Assembly: GCA_034190875.2 (NCBI GenBank)
Contig: CM067343.1
Location: forward strand, 62,866,751-62,930,750
Reading direction: 5' to 3'
DNA from: Urechis unicinctus
Lineage: Eukaryota; Annelida; Polychaeta; Xenopneusta; Urechidae
Length of the DNA stretch: 64,000 nucleotides
Below the pieces are notes generated by a model. That model searched no databases. It was given only the letters and a program-made list of their open reading frames with translations, and was not told the DNA's origin. Shown in pieces: positions 37,780 to 49,149 of this stretch; position 1 is the stretch's first letter, and each line of letters begins with the position of its first letter. The position numbers and the translations under genes are program-made.

Positions 37780-37925
37780 ATTGCATGAAGCCTGGCGCCG
37801 AAACATCATTCGATTCAAGTTGTGAAAGTGGGTCTTCGCATAGTAGCAAGTAGCAGGTGGTAAAATGAATTGCTATTTTTATGAGTACCATATTGTGGCT
37901 CTTGCGGAATTGATCAATAAGCGTT
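37780..37925 (+). repeat. Dispersed repeat U, copy 1
   Basis: AGCCTGGCGCCGAAACATC, GATTCAAGTTGTGAAA and CTATTTTTATGAGTACCATA parallel AACCTGGCGTCTAAACATC, GATTCAGGTTGTGCAA and GTATTTTTACGGGTACAATA near 63041-63175, in the same order and orientation. Identity by eye is about 75-80%. Confidence 0.65.
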
Positions 37926-38347
37926 TATTGGCATACAGAAAGCCACAATTTCCAGGGAAATGGAAGGTCTAGTTGAAAATATTTTCGGTAGATCCCTTCA
38001 GCTGAATTCAGATTTAGTTGACCCGATCACCATGCACTACACGATCATGTTAATGGACGGGCATGGGAGCCCTACAAACTATGCTGGATGAACATAAATG
38101 ATTGTGGAACATATTGTGATAGCAATTAGTAAATTCACACAGAATGAGTTTACCTCATACACGATGTGACATTATATACATGTTCAAGCCATCCAAACTC
38201 CGCCTGTTAAAGAACATACTCTTTTCAGAGATAGGACCGCCATTTACACGTGATCATCCGAGTCACGAGTAACCAGCCAGGTTGTCACACATTGGAGTCG
38301 AAACCACAGCCCACTGGGACCGGCTACGAAGGTGTGGAGTACTTACG

Positions 38348-38560
38348 TCAACGCTTGCTATATTTCCACTTATAGTTGAATACTGCATCCCAAGTATAGC
38401 GTGCCCACGTGCTGATTCTATTGTTTATTCCGTCCTTTGCACTGTCGGTTGGTGATTGACGCCTCCCTCGCACGGTTTCAAAGTTTTCGGCCTTTGATAC
38501 TGTCAGTTCCAGTTTAAGACCTTTAGTTATATCCATGTCTCTGCATGCCGCAGAATCCAG
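38348..38560 (-). mobile_element. LINE reverse-transcriptase fragment, inverted 5' part
   Basis: Read on the minus strand from the junction leftwards, this gives KGLKLELTVSKAE and later DGINNRISTWARYTWDAVF. This is the arrangement seen just after the catalytic domain of LINE reverse transcriptases (GLxLN..KT, then NRI..A...F..L...W). It is head-to-head with the plus-strand LINE C-terminal part that starts near 38585. The element order is therefore broken by an inversion, with about 50 residues missing between the parts. Confidence 0.6.
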
Positions 38561-38584
38561 AACAATGAATGCCGGGATAGAGAA

Positions 38585-38995
38585 ACCTATCAACGCTCTT
38601 GAACTCAGCTGCTACCAAAGACTGCTCAGTATTTACTGCACGTCCCATACAACTAACGTCAAGGTCAGAGAGCTGGTCGTCAAGCATATTGTAGGCCAAG
38701 TCTTCCCGCTGATCATGGCTAGAAAGAGAAAGCTGCGGTGGCTCGGCATTGTGACAAGAGCCAAGGAAACCCTAACAAGCACCATCCAGAAGGGCAACGT
38801 GGAAGGCAACCGATAATTCGGGCGGACTTAGTGGATCTGGATGGACTATGCTGTAATAATGACAAGGAGATCGCTGGGCATATGAAGGAAACCTTTACTG
38901 ACATTCCTAGATCATAACAGGAAGTGAAAGCACCATCATGATCGTGATGATGATAATGATGATGATGATGATGATCATCATTATGACCATGATCA
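38585..38995 (+). mobile_element. LINE 3' end: RT C-terminal region and simple-repeat tail
   Basis: The plus strand reads ALELSCYQRLLSIYCTSHTTN, then RKRKLRWLGIVTRAKETLTSTIQKGNVEGN, to a TAA at 38814. These are the well-known C-terminal words of non-LTR retrotransposon ORF2 (LExxCYRRLLxI, RKLxWxGHVxR, TILQGxVEGxR). About 120 bases of 3' sequence follow and end in a TGATGATGATAATGATGAT tail (38945-38985), as expected for a LINE with a simple-repeat 3' end. It is a truncated, inactive copy. Confidence 0.8.
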
Positions 38996-41877
38996 CGATC
39001 GTTTCAACCAGAAATCAGCATAGTCAAAACTCATATAGCAGCTTTTAAGCAATTATTAAATGCTTATCAAATCAACTGATACCTTAGCATTATTGTATTT
39101 AGGAAGCTTGTTACCGGTGATCTGTCATATCATTTCAGCGAGTAGACAACTGCACGTAACAACATTGCTATGCATTTTCCAATGCCCCTAACAATAATAG
39201 CTGTGATGAATTCTTTATAAAGGCCTTACAGTGCTTATTTTTATGATGCGAGACCAGCTGCAATCACAGTTTCATTCGTGATTGGTTATCGGTTTACGTG
39301 TGTGCTGGGCACTTCAGCCGTGGCAGTGTTGTAGAGCAGGCTTATTTATTTCGCATAGTATCGATAACGGGCATCTTCAGAGACCATTTCGATTGCTTCT
39401 GACAAAATTTAATCGCATCGCTCACGTTGTTGAATTCTCCAGTCCCTTCTCACATCATGCTCAGAAAAATGTGCAGCAGACAATTCGACATCTGAATGGC
39501 AAGTTTTCTTATCGCAATGTCAAAAAGGAGCGCCCGGCATTTCGCGTATCACTAAGCATTGGCCCTACAATGGTACGTTTTGATGAGTTTTGGAGAAACC
39601 ATTTGTCACTTTTACCACAAGAGAGTTACCATATGCGCGCTTGAAAGATATTTGTGCTTGATCCAGTTGTTCTAGCATTGACCTTATAATTGTGTTTTCG
39701 TTAAGCAGCAATTATCAACATGAAACCACACTGTTTAAGTGCATCAGCTTGACAGGCAGTAAGCAGTGCTTATGAATGTTCTGACCAGACGGATATAGGT
39801 AGTTAACATATATTCTGGGGAAAACGGTTCAATATAGGTTTCTAATTGTGTAACACCTTTCGCACCTTTTGCACTCTAGAGGTCCAGTAAGTTATGTGTA
39901 AGCCACAGTTGACGTGAAGCCCAGCGTACGACGGCCCCCATTATCGTAATCCCACACTATAGCAGTTTACGCGTTAACAACAGCCTCCAAGTTAGATAAT
40001 CAAATTTGCCTGCTTTCTGTCTCCCAACAGAAAGTTTTAAGCGTACGGATACGATCAAATTTCCTTATTATTTGATGTAACACACACACGCGTGCGCGCG
40101 CAAACGCACAATTTATGTTATGACTACCGCTTATGAGCTGATGTCAAACAGAACACATTATACTGCGAGGTCACAAATTAATAGCTACATATCTCGTTGT
40201 TCAGTTGTAATGTCACATGATGCGTGCTGATTAGGTAGGTAAGTGTATCACTGTCCCATCTGGACCAGTTCAATATCACGAGAGGCAATTTGCGGCCTAT
40301 TCATCAGAAGTCATGGATTGAGTCAATTATATGTCTTCCCAACTGAACGACCATTGTAACTGTTCCCTACCGAGCCCGTATATATCGAATTCGCAACGTA
40401 AGGTAATCATCGCAATAATACTAAGTTGCCAACAGTGTGTTCATCAACGATAAATGAAAGCTTTGACTCATGGAGACATATTGATCTAATTATAACGATC
40501 CTGTTTTGAGCTGCCGGTTAGGAAAGTAATTATGACGAGATTGGTGGCTAGGATTAAGCGTGATGTTATTGCTAAATGGAGATCTACTTATATCTGTACA
40601 GTTGCTTACTCATCTTGTTTACTAATGAGGTAATGCTCGGTCGAATTGAATCATTCAACAAAGAATGTGGTCCATTTCTAAAGTACAAATATGAAAACGG
40701 TCAGCCCCCCCCCCCTCCCCCCAAAAAGATTGGGAAACATAATTAAATAATCACTATTGGTAGTGGAAATTCACCATGTTGACGCAAAACTGGTTCAAAA
40801 TCGTCATAGACCAATTATTCATAGTGGTTATATTTTGGTACAGAGTATATTCTGTTGAAAAAAAAATAACAATGCATTGAGCAAGCATATTATATTGTTC
40901 AATTCTTGCAGCTATGATTTATTGAAATAACTTTTTGGCTGGTTTACATAATTTGCGGTGTGCTATGAAAAGTCAGCTAAACCAATCCTTTAAATAAATG
41001 TTTTATAACACTTTGTAACTTTTAATCCTATTTCGCATACGTAATGGACATTGTCGCTTGCAGTATGTAAATGAATATTAATATTGCCATTGAATGCTAA
41101 TTATTCAGTAAATTGACTAAGCTGCGGCTCTATATAAAAACTGAACTGATAGATTGGTTATTTTAAACATATTTTCAGTAAATAACTAATTCTACAATTA
41201 TGATGCTGATCATTTACCATTGAAAGGAATTCTCATGGCGTTATACAGCACTGTTGTCAAAAGGTTATGAAGTGAAAGCTAGATATCAGGCGCATTTTGC
41301 GTCCAATGCATATTAATTACTCATTTTCAAGCAATCCTCTCTCGGCATTTCTTTAAACATCAACACATACTAGTCGGTTGATCTGCTAATAGCATAACAA
41401 GCAGCGTGCTGAACGGATGGGCCCAGTAATTGGAATAATTCGGTAATATTGTATATCCCCTTTAGATTCAACGTTGCACAGTCAATCTATATATTTGCGA
41501 TGTACATGACTCACAAAAAGGCCAACAACCCGTGCACGAAATGCATTGAAGGTAGAGAGCCTATCAACTCTGCTTATCAGCGTTTTACTTACCTTCGACA
41601 GTTCCCTAAGGCTGTTTTCAATTCCATTGAACTCATATGAAAAATAAATCAGGGATAATCGCAGATGCCTCTTGTAGGGCGCAATATATGTGTCATTTAG
41701 TTCTTTACATCTTTAATAATTGTTCAATAGCTGACGCGGTAGTCATATAAGATGTACATGATCACGGATTGATTATTGTATGCTCGTAATGCTTGCTTAA
41801 CTCAGAACGAAGGGTTCAGTTCCGCTCTAAGCCACCCAAAGTTCCATTGCTACATACGCTAGCCCGGAATAACTTCC
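38996..41877. other. Mostly non-coding
   Basis: Contains a short CA/CG alternating run near 40083-40107 and a C/T-run near 40706. A 120-codon plus-strand ORF at 39282-39644 has normal composition in its second half (SLSIGPTMVRFDEFWRNH) but no family and no context; it is left as undecided. Confidence 0.4.
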
Positions 41878-42239
41878 GCCAGAAGCGCTCTGTGAGGTGT
41901 CTGTATAATCAATAGACTACCTGAGATTTGTCATATTGTGCCCCTGCAGTTAATATAATATCGGATGTTCAGGTAGCATTAACAGTACCCGATGATTACC
42001 GCTCTCTGCGCATGATTAATGCTGCATGCAGATCAAATAGGAAATGTGGCACTCACTTCAGGAGAAGCTAGATCACAGTATTGTATTGCATCATGACAAA
42101 TATCCGTCTTATTTGTGGATGCCATAGTGAACAACATCTATCTATTCTAGAGACAGTCTAGGACATTAATACCATTTTAAAAACTTTTTGGTTACAAAAA
42201 CAGAACTATTATGGCCATCTATATAACCAAATAATGAGG
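41878..42239 (+). repeat. Dispersed repeat X, tandem copy 1
   Basis: Starts GCCAGAAGCGCTCTGTGAGG and ends near ATATAACCAAATAATGAGG. It is almost identical to 42475-42838 and is separated from it by block Y. A diverged relative is at 28476-28722. It contains no ORF of note. Confidence 0.9.
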
Positions 42240-42474
42240 CTCGTCCACCAGTCTGTTGCCATGCGAGTTCTGGTAGAAGGATTGCCGACTTCAGACGTAA
42301 ATGAAACTGACTGAACAACAGTGAAGAGAGATCCTTATGGGTGCCGTCAATGACTATTGCAATCTACAGCTAGAGAAGCCCATTCACAAACTTCAGCTAC
42401 GATTATTCCAAGTTCGAGCTTGTACCAGAATTTCTTTTCGATTCACAGCACTAGTCAATGGGGTTTGGAGTACT
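42240..42474 (-). pseudogene. Block Y: extra copy of the deleted capsid-gene fragment of element A
   Basis: Nearly identical to 45612-45850 (CGTCCACCAGTCTGTTGCC through GGGTTTGGRGTACTGCC). It carries the same internal junction, at which the middle of the capsid gene is joined directly to its 5' region. Block Y therefore arose from copy A after that deletion. It lies between the two X copies, forming X-Y-X with a period of about 597 bp. Confidence 0.8.
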
Positions 42475-42838
42475 GCCAGAAGCGCTCTTTGAGGTGTCTG
42501 TATAATCAATAGACTTCCTGAGATTTGTCATTATTGTGCCCCTGCAGTTAATATAATATCGGATGTTCAGGTAGCATTAACAGTACCCGATGATTACCGC
42601 TCTCTGCGCATGATTAATGCTGCATGCAGATCAAATAGGAAATGTGGCACTCACTTCAGGAGAAGCTAGATCACAGTATTGTACTGCATCATGACAAATA
42701 TCCGTCTTATTTGTGGATGCCATAGTGAACAACATCTATCTATTCTAGAGACAGTCTAGGACATAAATACCATTCTACAAACTTTTCGGTTGCAAAAACA
42801 AAACTATTATGGCCATCTATATAACCAAATGATGAAGC
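42475..42838 (+). repeat. Dispersed repeat X, tandem copy 2
   Basis: Second copy of 41878-42239, offset 597-599 bases, with a handful of substitutions. It lies directly left of viral element A. Confidence 0.9.
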
Positions 42839-43182
42839 TTATCGCCAAAAAGCGTATCGTCGCTGTCAGAGGATGTCAGCAAAGATGATACACAGCTCTC
42901 ATAATTGGTGATATAAAACTCATAATTAATATAATGTAACTGCGCACAAACTACATAGTTGCCACTAGGCAGAGGTGAGGTGTATACAAAGTGCGATGTG
43001 AATTGGATAAAACATGAACTTACCTATACTGAAATACGCAGCAGGCGGATATTCCCAAGAGTTTTGGCCGAAATTCTAACGGCTAGTGCACGCAGGAACT
43101 AGTTTTGCATGCAAACTGTAAACACCATTTTGTCTGCATAACAGAACTGCCAGTTATAGACTGGTTGTCACTAGGTATTAGA

Positions 43183-43420
43183 ATGACACAAGCGCAGCAA
43201 GCACGACAGGCTCGTACGGCTTCTACGCAGAAACGGGAGAAAATCCCCTATATCCCACATCACGGGTGGCTCTACAAGCACTCGTAGAGCGCCTGGCTGA
43301 GATTCGTATCTACAATGCAACAGATTACCGGCTGCAGTTCCACGCAAAATAAAACTTACGGCCAAAGAGGAGGATGCTATAGATGAGCTCTTATATGTGA
43401 TCACTGATAGAATCAGATAA
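43183..43420 (+). pseudogene. Element A: small broken ORF upstream of the polymerase
   Basis: Starts MTQAQQARQARTASTQKREK at 43183. It needs two frame changes to run through ALVERLAEIRIYNATDYR to TAKEEDAIDELLYVITDRIR. Its TAA (43418-43420) overlaps the ATG of the next ORF (TAATG). The tight overlap is typical of compact viral genomes. Function unknown; a DNA-associated or terminal-protein-like role would be guesswork. Confidence 0.45.
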
Positions 43421-44190
43421 TGAAGTTCACCAGCCTTACGAACCGAGGGTCGAAATGTTGGATAACGCCAAGGAAGGACAAGTTTGAGGTAGATGGCGCT
43501 TGTAGGGTTTATGCTACACTGAGGACTCCTAACATGGTAAGCACTCTGGACGACGCGGGGGAGACAAATATCCTACATTCTATCCCAGTTGGTAAACACC
43601 TCTTGAGGATCAAGTTTCTGCGTGATTGGCCTGAGAGCGACTGGGTCGTAGAGGACAAGGTCTACCCGGTCCGGGCTGAGCAAACGAAAGACCACCACTT
43701 TGTTGAAAGCTACCAGAACGCCTACATGGCCACCGCAGTGGTGTCTGGTTTGCATCCCATCTGTGAGCCAATCCCCGCCAAACCGGCAACACACGGCAAA
43801 GGTGACCTTAACTGAATTGCAAGGAGGGTTGTAGACTACTTTGAATGTGCTCTTACAGGTCACGGGGTCACAGAGACAAGGGGCGAGTCCATAGGCCAGG
43901 CGCAACCATTCACGACATAGAAGAGCTCGAGAGAATCATCAAACATACCATCAGCCAGTGTCGGGAGAAGCAAAAAGCCCTGTCCGTCTGCCTGCGCTTG
44001 GATCGGTTCATAGAGCAGTGCATTCCAGAGGACCTCAAACCAGGGCATTGGAACTGCTACCGCATAAACACAAGTAGAGCTGGTGCCTCTACTGTACCAC
44101 CCCAAAGACAGCGGCAGGCCAAACGTTTAGATCCATACACCAGGTACAGGTCATGCTGTGGTGCTCGTCCAGGTATCCATTGAGACGGCA
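43420..44190 (+). pseudogene. Element A: N-terminal part of a Polinton/adintovirus-like family B DNA polymerase, broken
   Basis: The frame opens at 43420 (MKFTSLTNRGSKCW, DKFEVDGACRVYATLRT) and meets a TGA at 43813. The same frame continues (ARRVVDYFECALTGHG) to a TAG near 43917, and the polymerase-like text then moves to another frame (ATIHDIEELERIIKHTI, 43845-44183). The other two elements carry matching or adjacent polymerase parts. The catalytic palm and fingers are absent, because an internal deletion joins this 5' part straight to the tail of the convergent structural gene. The assignment rests on recognition of this N-terminal type and on gene order. Confidence 0.6.
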
Positions 44191-44816
44191 GAGTCCGCCG
44201 TCAAAACGGGTAGCTGGCATCTTGGTTTCGCCCTCACTGTCTTCTAGCAGGGCTTCACCATAAAAGACCAACAGAAGGTCTGGATCAGCGATGATTTCCT
44301 GCAATGGTCGAACCTTGCCTACAAGCAATAGCTCGAAAGGTTTGGTTGGTTTGACGCATTGGCCTTTGACCAGGGAGTACTAACGCGTCGTTGGCATCCT
44401 GGGACGTGCACTCGGCATATCCATGGCGACAGAGCTGCTTGTTGACGAAGTCTAGCTGCTCAGTTCGCTTCTTCATCTAAGCCGTCTGCACAGACAGAAG
44501 CTTCTCAAATGAGGCATAATGGCGATTACGTTCCGCGTCTACTTGGGAGTTTGGTAACATAGTGAAAATAAAGTTGCTCACAGAGAACGCATGGGCATTG
44601 ACAAGGGAACCTTCAACAAGCATCGCTATCGTGGCCATATTTGGTGGGCAAACTTGCCTTATTATATCAGCTAGTATATTTCCTTGTTTAATAAGCATGT
44701 CCTTTGTGGCCATAGCGAAAGCTACATCGACAAAAGCCACGTCCAGGTTATGTGGTCTGAAGTTAAACTTCGAGGGTTCCCCTCCAAGACCCATCTTGCC
44801 GAGCTTGGTATAACCA
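44160..44816 (-). pseudogene. Element A: structural (minor-capsid-type) protein, broken
   Basis: The minus strand reads KLGKMGLGG near 44810, then a region with NLDVAFVDVAFAMATKDML and FSVSNFIFTMLPNSQVDAER. A stop at 44477 interrupts it. The text resumes (MKKRTEQLDFVNKQL) and shifts frame again towards ADPDLLLVFYGEALLEDSE and a short C-terminal piece near 44160. A homologous but more decayed block is at 48190-48370. In elements of this kind such a protein lies next to the ATPase and capsid genes; its exact role is not known to me. Confidence 0.5.
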
Positions 44817-44825
44817 ATAGATATA

Positions 44826-44995
44826 CACCAGAAACAACTGCACTGTGGCTGAGCAGTCGTCAATAATATACAGGTCGGGCTCACATTAAAACACATGGTA
44901 GAAAGCTCTACGGAAGCCATGGAGTCACTCGTCAGGGTCAACAATGTACACGTTTGGCTTGGGCCGCACCCAGCTTCATGTCTGGTAGGTCTGGT
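44826..44995 (-). pseudogene. Element A: fragment of FtsK/HerA-type DNA-packaging ATPase
   Basis: The minus strand shows PKPNVYIVDPDE, a stop, GFRRAFYHVF, a stop, and then EPDLYIIDDCSAT. The hydrophobic-Asp-Asp pattern IIDDCSA fits the Walker B region of viral packaging ATPases, and its place between the structural and capsid genes agrees. The Walker A part is not seen. At least two in-frame stops make it inactive. Confidence 0.6.
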
Positions 44996-45039
44996 TGAAA
45001 CGGATGGTGGGAGATGAATACAATATGCTAGGAGGCGAC

Positions 45040-45855
45040 GCGAAAAGGGCCCTCTAGTAGGTCGAGCATAAAGACGTTTTTCCGCAAATAATGGCATGCC
45101 CTCTGCCATGGAGCTGGTCGTCGTCACTCGTAATCATGTCGAGCCACAGGGCATGCTTGCTGGCCCGGAACTCACGAAAGAACACGTTCGCCGATGGCAG
45201 GTACGTTGCATTGGTCATGTCTACTTGCTGCGGCAAGGCCTTTTTCGCCTATCCAACTGCTGGACGGTGTGCATGGCCTTGGCATACAGCTGGTTGGGGA
45301 CGCCCTCAATTGTCACCTCAACCTTTGTAATCCTTCAGCTGTAGAACGACTCTGTCTTCCTGGCAAATGAAGAATTGGCTTGGTCTTCATAGAGAAGCAT
45401 TATGCCCTTCATGCTGTGCGCCGGTACGTTCAGGTTGATGTTCCACAGTATGTCACTCTTATTGTATGCATTATTCCTGAAGCGAGCACATTCAGAATCG
45501 CGAGCCAACCTGCGTACTGGTTGCGGATCATGCGTGCCAGCTCCAGCGAGATGCTATGATTGTGAAGCTGTAGTTGGTGCCATACGTGGCGACCGTAGTC
45601 GGTGAACGTGAGATCGTCCACCAGTCTGTTGCCATGCGAGTTCTGGTAGAAGGATTGCCGACTTCAGACGTAAATGAAACTGACTGAACAACAGTGAAGA
45701 GAAATTCTTATGGGTGCCGTCAATGACTATTACAATACTACAGCTAGAGAAGCCCATTCACAAACTTCAGCTACGATTATTCCAAGTTCGAGCTTGTACC
45801 TGAATTCCTTTTCGACTCACAGCACTAGTCAATGGGGTTTGGGGTACTGCCATCC
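45040..45855 (-). pseudogene. Element A: double-jelly-roll major capsid protein, broken
   Basis: From 5' to 3' on the minus strand: NRLVDDLTFTDYG near 45610, SLELARMIRNQYAG near 45530, LWNINLNVPAHSMKGIML near 45440 with a TGA soon after, ITKVEVTIEGVPNQLYA near 45310, and ASKHALWLDMITSDDDQLHG near 45130. These are hallmark words of Polinton/adintovirus-type capsid proteins. The pieces are in different frames. Most of the N-terminal half is deleted, and the gene's 5' flank is joined directly at about 45655. Confidence 0.8.
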
Positions 45856-46508
<653 letters not shown>

Positions 46509-46527
46509 ATTGATATCTCTTTATGAT

Positions 46528-46648
46528 GATTTTCATCATAATCATCACCATCATTATCAACCTCTTCCTCATCATCATTAATATCATCTTCATCATCATC
46601 ATCATCATCATCATTATCATCATCATCATCATCATCATCATCATTATT
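46528..46648. repeat. (ATC)n microsatellite
   Basis: ATC/ATT triplets; the minus-strand Met-rich ORF is an artefact of this tract. Confidence 0.95.
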
Positions 46649-46704
46649 CCTATTTTTAATATCATCGCTCTTTCTTCGAAATGACTACAGCTGTATTCAC
46701 TGCA

Positions 46705-46945
46705 CCGAAACTGCTGCTCCCTGTCATGCGTAAGACTTGTGAAAGGGCATCTATCGATTTATTCGACCTGCTTCAGTGGTAATCAATGAAAACGAGTTCA
46801 GCCTATGTGGGAAAATTATGCTTATTAGATGCAACAGATGGCATTATCTCAATAGCGTGTATGAACACTGATTCATCTGTTCATTAAGACACAGCACGCC
46901 ACCATTCCCATCTCACTGTATCGTTCACGGCCTGCATCGTCTCGG
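46705..46945 (+). repeat. Flanking block W, copy 1
   Basis: Shares with 50773-51045 the ordered words ACTGCTGCTCC or ACTGCTGCTGCC, ACATGC or TCATGCG, CTATCGATT, AATCAATG, GCTTATTMGATGCAACAG and CCCATC...CTGTATCGTT. In both places it directly follows a long AT tract and precedes a viral element. Confidence 0.8.
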
Positions 46946-46954
46946 CCTTGGAGT

Positions 46955-47235
46955 ATTGTTTGTTCTTCAAAATGGAGCCGCGCCACAACAGTGACCTTAA
47001 CTGCGTCGCAAGGAAGGTTAAAGGTGCTTTAGGCGAGTACATGGGCTGGGGTCTACCATTCACGAGAGAATCATCAAACGTGCCATTTTTTAGAACGACA
47101 GTGCAGGCGAGAATTTGACAACAACGGGAATTTCAGAATGGCCGTTCACAGGACCAGCTCAGCACACGCAACGGCCACGTCTGGTCAATTCCCCCAAACT
47201 AGACAGGTTAAGATGCACAAGGGAAACATCGAATG
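46955..47235 (+). pseudogene. Element B: polymerase remnant
   Basis: GTGACCTTAACTGCGTCGCAAGG at its start (near 46990) matches GGTGACCTTAACTGAATTGCAAGG of element A (43800). The Cys codon kept here shows that the TGA of copy A is a mutation. The later part (CGTCTGGTCAATTCCCCC... AAGGGAAACATC) matches element C near 52145-52206. It is too decayed to read as protein for more than about 25 residues at a time. Confidence 0.6.
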
Positions 47236-47905
47236 AGAATTATTATGAAGAAAAAAAATATTTTTCGTCTTTATATAGCTTATGGGAAACATTTGGTGTC
47301 TCTTGGTCGTCGCAATATATCATATTGCATCAAAACCCCTAACTCCTTTCCCATTATGACAATCAGGCATATTTCACTGTCATGAATAGCATCACATTGG
47401 GCGTGCATATTTCGGAAAGAGACCTCACAGAACACGCTTCTAGAGGTAACCCTTTGCAAAAATCGGCATAGAATGATGCGTTGCATCTTTGCAAATTGTT
47501 CAGCCCTCTTTAAGACGGCCTATCACCCACGCTGGCCGGGGAAAGCGCGGAAAAAATATACAATTGTATATTAGACTGTTTTTGTGTTTACACAATAGCA
47601 GGTAAACGTAATCGGTCCTTGTCGGGCTGTGAATCTCTGTGGAAAACCTTGCGCCTTCGAGCAGTGTAGGGTGCATCGGGCTCGTATTCGTAAGGGAATT
47701 GCGATTCAGACCCCTTGCCGTGAATGTGGGGACTATTTGTGTGTGGTACCTGTAATCATCACTTTATGTGCATAAAGCTATCAGAATAAAGCCCCAACGG
47801 CGTATCATCATCCACCAATACAGTTTCAATTCAAAAGCAAGTGTTCAGACAAGTGTTCATCAACATCGGTGATCTAGTTTACATTTAAGGGGATATAAAC
47901 AAAGA
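47236..47905. other. Non-coding spacer inside element B region
   Basis: Short ORFs only; no match to the other copies was noticed. Confidence 0.4.
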
Positions 47906-48112
47906 ATGCACCAGAGACAGATACCTCGTCACATAACAAGAGGAACTGTGAACAAATATCAAGTAGTTCAAAGGACGCCAGTAAATGCATTTGAATATAT
48001 CAAAAACCCTGACCTTCAGTCCCACCTAGACCTCACATATTTAGCGCAAAGTGATACAAAAATAAACATCAATCCACAAGCGGACGACGAACCAATAGAT
48101 GAGCTGGAGTAA
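47906..48112 (+). CDS. Unrecognised 68-codon ORF in element B
   Basis: MHQRQIPRHITRGTVNKYQ through PQADDEPIDELE, with a TATA-like GGATATAAACA just upstream. The composition is protein-like and hydrophilic, and the C-terminal acidic DDEPIDELE faintly recalls KEEDAIDELL of the small ORF in element A. No function known. Confidence 0.3.
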   Translation: MHQRQIPRHITRGTVNKYQVVQRTPVNAFEYIKNPDLQSHLDLTYLAQSDTKININPQADDEPIDELE

Positions 48113-48189
48113 ACCACAGAAACTCAATCAATAACAGAAGAACCACTGCATGATAACACTCAGAATGACCCAGAAGCCACTTCTGTTCC

Positions 48190-48470
48190 TGATATGAACA
48201 TTGCTATCGTGACCATATTTGTCGTGCCACCTTACTACATTATATATGCTGGTATAATCCCTTGTTTAATAAGCATGTCTTTTGTGGCCACGGCGAGAAC
48301 TACGCCGACAACCGCCATGCGCGTGTGACGTGGCGTACAACAAAGCTTGGAGGATTCGCCTCCCAGAGCCCTCTTACCGAGCTTGGCGAAACCGTAGATC
48401 TAAAGCACAAATAAATGCAATGTGGTACAGAGTATTGTGCCGTTAGGGTTTTCATGTTGAAGCAGAACTT
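48190..48470 (-). pseudogene. Element B: decayed structural-protein and ATPase junction
   Basis: The nucleotide sequence follows 44620-44960 of element A (CATTGCTATCGTGACCATATT versus CATCGCTATCGTGGCCATATT; CCTTGTTTAATAAGCATGTC in both; GAGCTTGG near the gene border). No frame stays open for more than a few dozen codons. Confidence 0.65.
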
Positions 48471-48699
48471 TACTTACGTTTCACGGACCTGGTTTGTTGA
48501 ATAAGTGCGAACAACACTGTGTTTGTTGTACAACCATGCTAGTCTAATCTCCCAACGCGAAGAAGGCCTTTGTGCCACCGATGTGTCAGTGCTTGGTGCT
48601 GAGATTTAATCGTCTCCAGCCAAGGCAAGCATGGCCTTGGCCTCGCGGAGATCACTCAGAAGAATATCCTGTTTGGCTTTTTGGCTGCAGCACCTTTAT

Positions 48700-49010
48700 G
48701 ACCTGCAGCAACCACCATGAGTTTGTTTGGGGATTCAGATCAACTGGTCACTCTCTCCACTGCATCCGACGTTGCTTTTGCTGAAATATGTGGATTCGTT
48801 ACCTCCGCTGACACCAGGGAATTCGTTGCATACTATACTTGTTTCTCCAAATTAACAGGACTGATGTTAAGGCAATGGTTAGGAGGGCTCAGAACATAGC
48901 AGTTATATAGCTCGCACGTAACAGTGCTCAACAAAAAGTAGGTTTCGAGGTCTGTAACTAGCTTTGGTCGGTTTTCTAGCGGGATCGATGGAAGCATATC
49001 AACAACACCT
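48700..49010 (-). pseudogene. Block Z, copy in element B: unassigned minus-strand coding remnant
   Basis: The minus strand reads IPLENRPKLVTDLETYF and then CELYNCYVLS. The same block, read as LPLENKIKLVTDLEAY, occurs in element C at 52612-52800. The two also share CGTTACCTCCGC, TACTATACTTGTTTCTCC and AATTAACAG words. It may be another viral gene next to the capsid gene. Identity unknown. Confidence 0.5.
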
Positions 49011-49149
49011 GAGTACAGATGGGGAACTGCCTGACCAAGAGTGCATGTTATGCTACAACTCAACCGAGCCTTGCATCCAACATGCAGCATGTGATCTCTT
49101 CATCAGCCATTAACAGCGGTGACTGAAAGGCCTTCGCGTTGAGTTGATT

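Noticed and set aside
39282-39644. 120-codon plus-strand ORF as a gene
   Set aside because: No motif, no splice partner, surrounded by non-coding sequence; not enough support.
41878-42838. X-Y-X as a small LTR retroelement
   Set aside because: The interior is a copy of the capsid-gene fragment from element A and has no primer-binding site, gag or pol; tandem duplication explains it better.
44562-44813. Hydrophobic plus-strand 83-codon ORF in element A
   Set aside because: Antisense of the minus-strand structural gene, whose homologous block in element B supports the minus strand.
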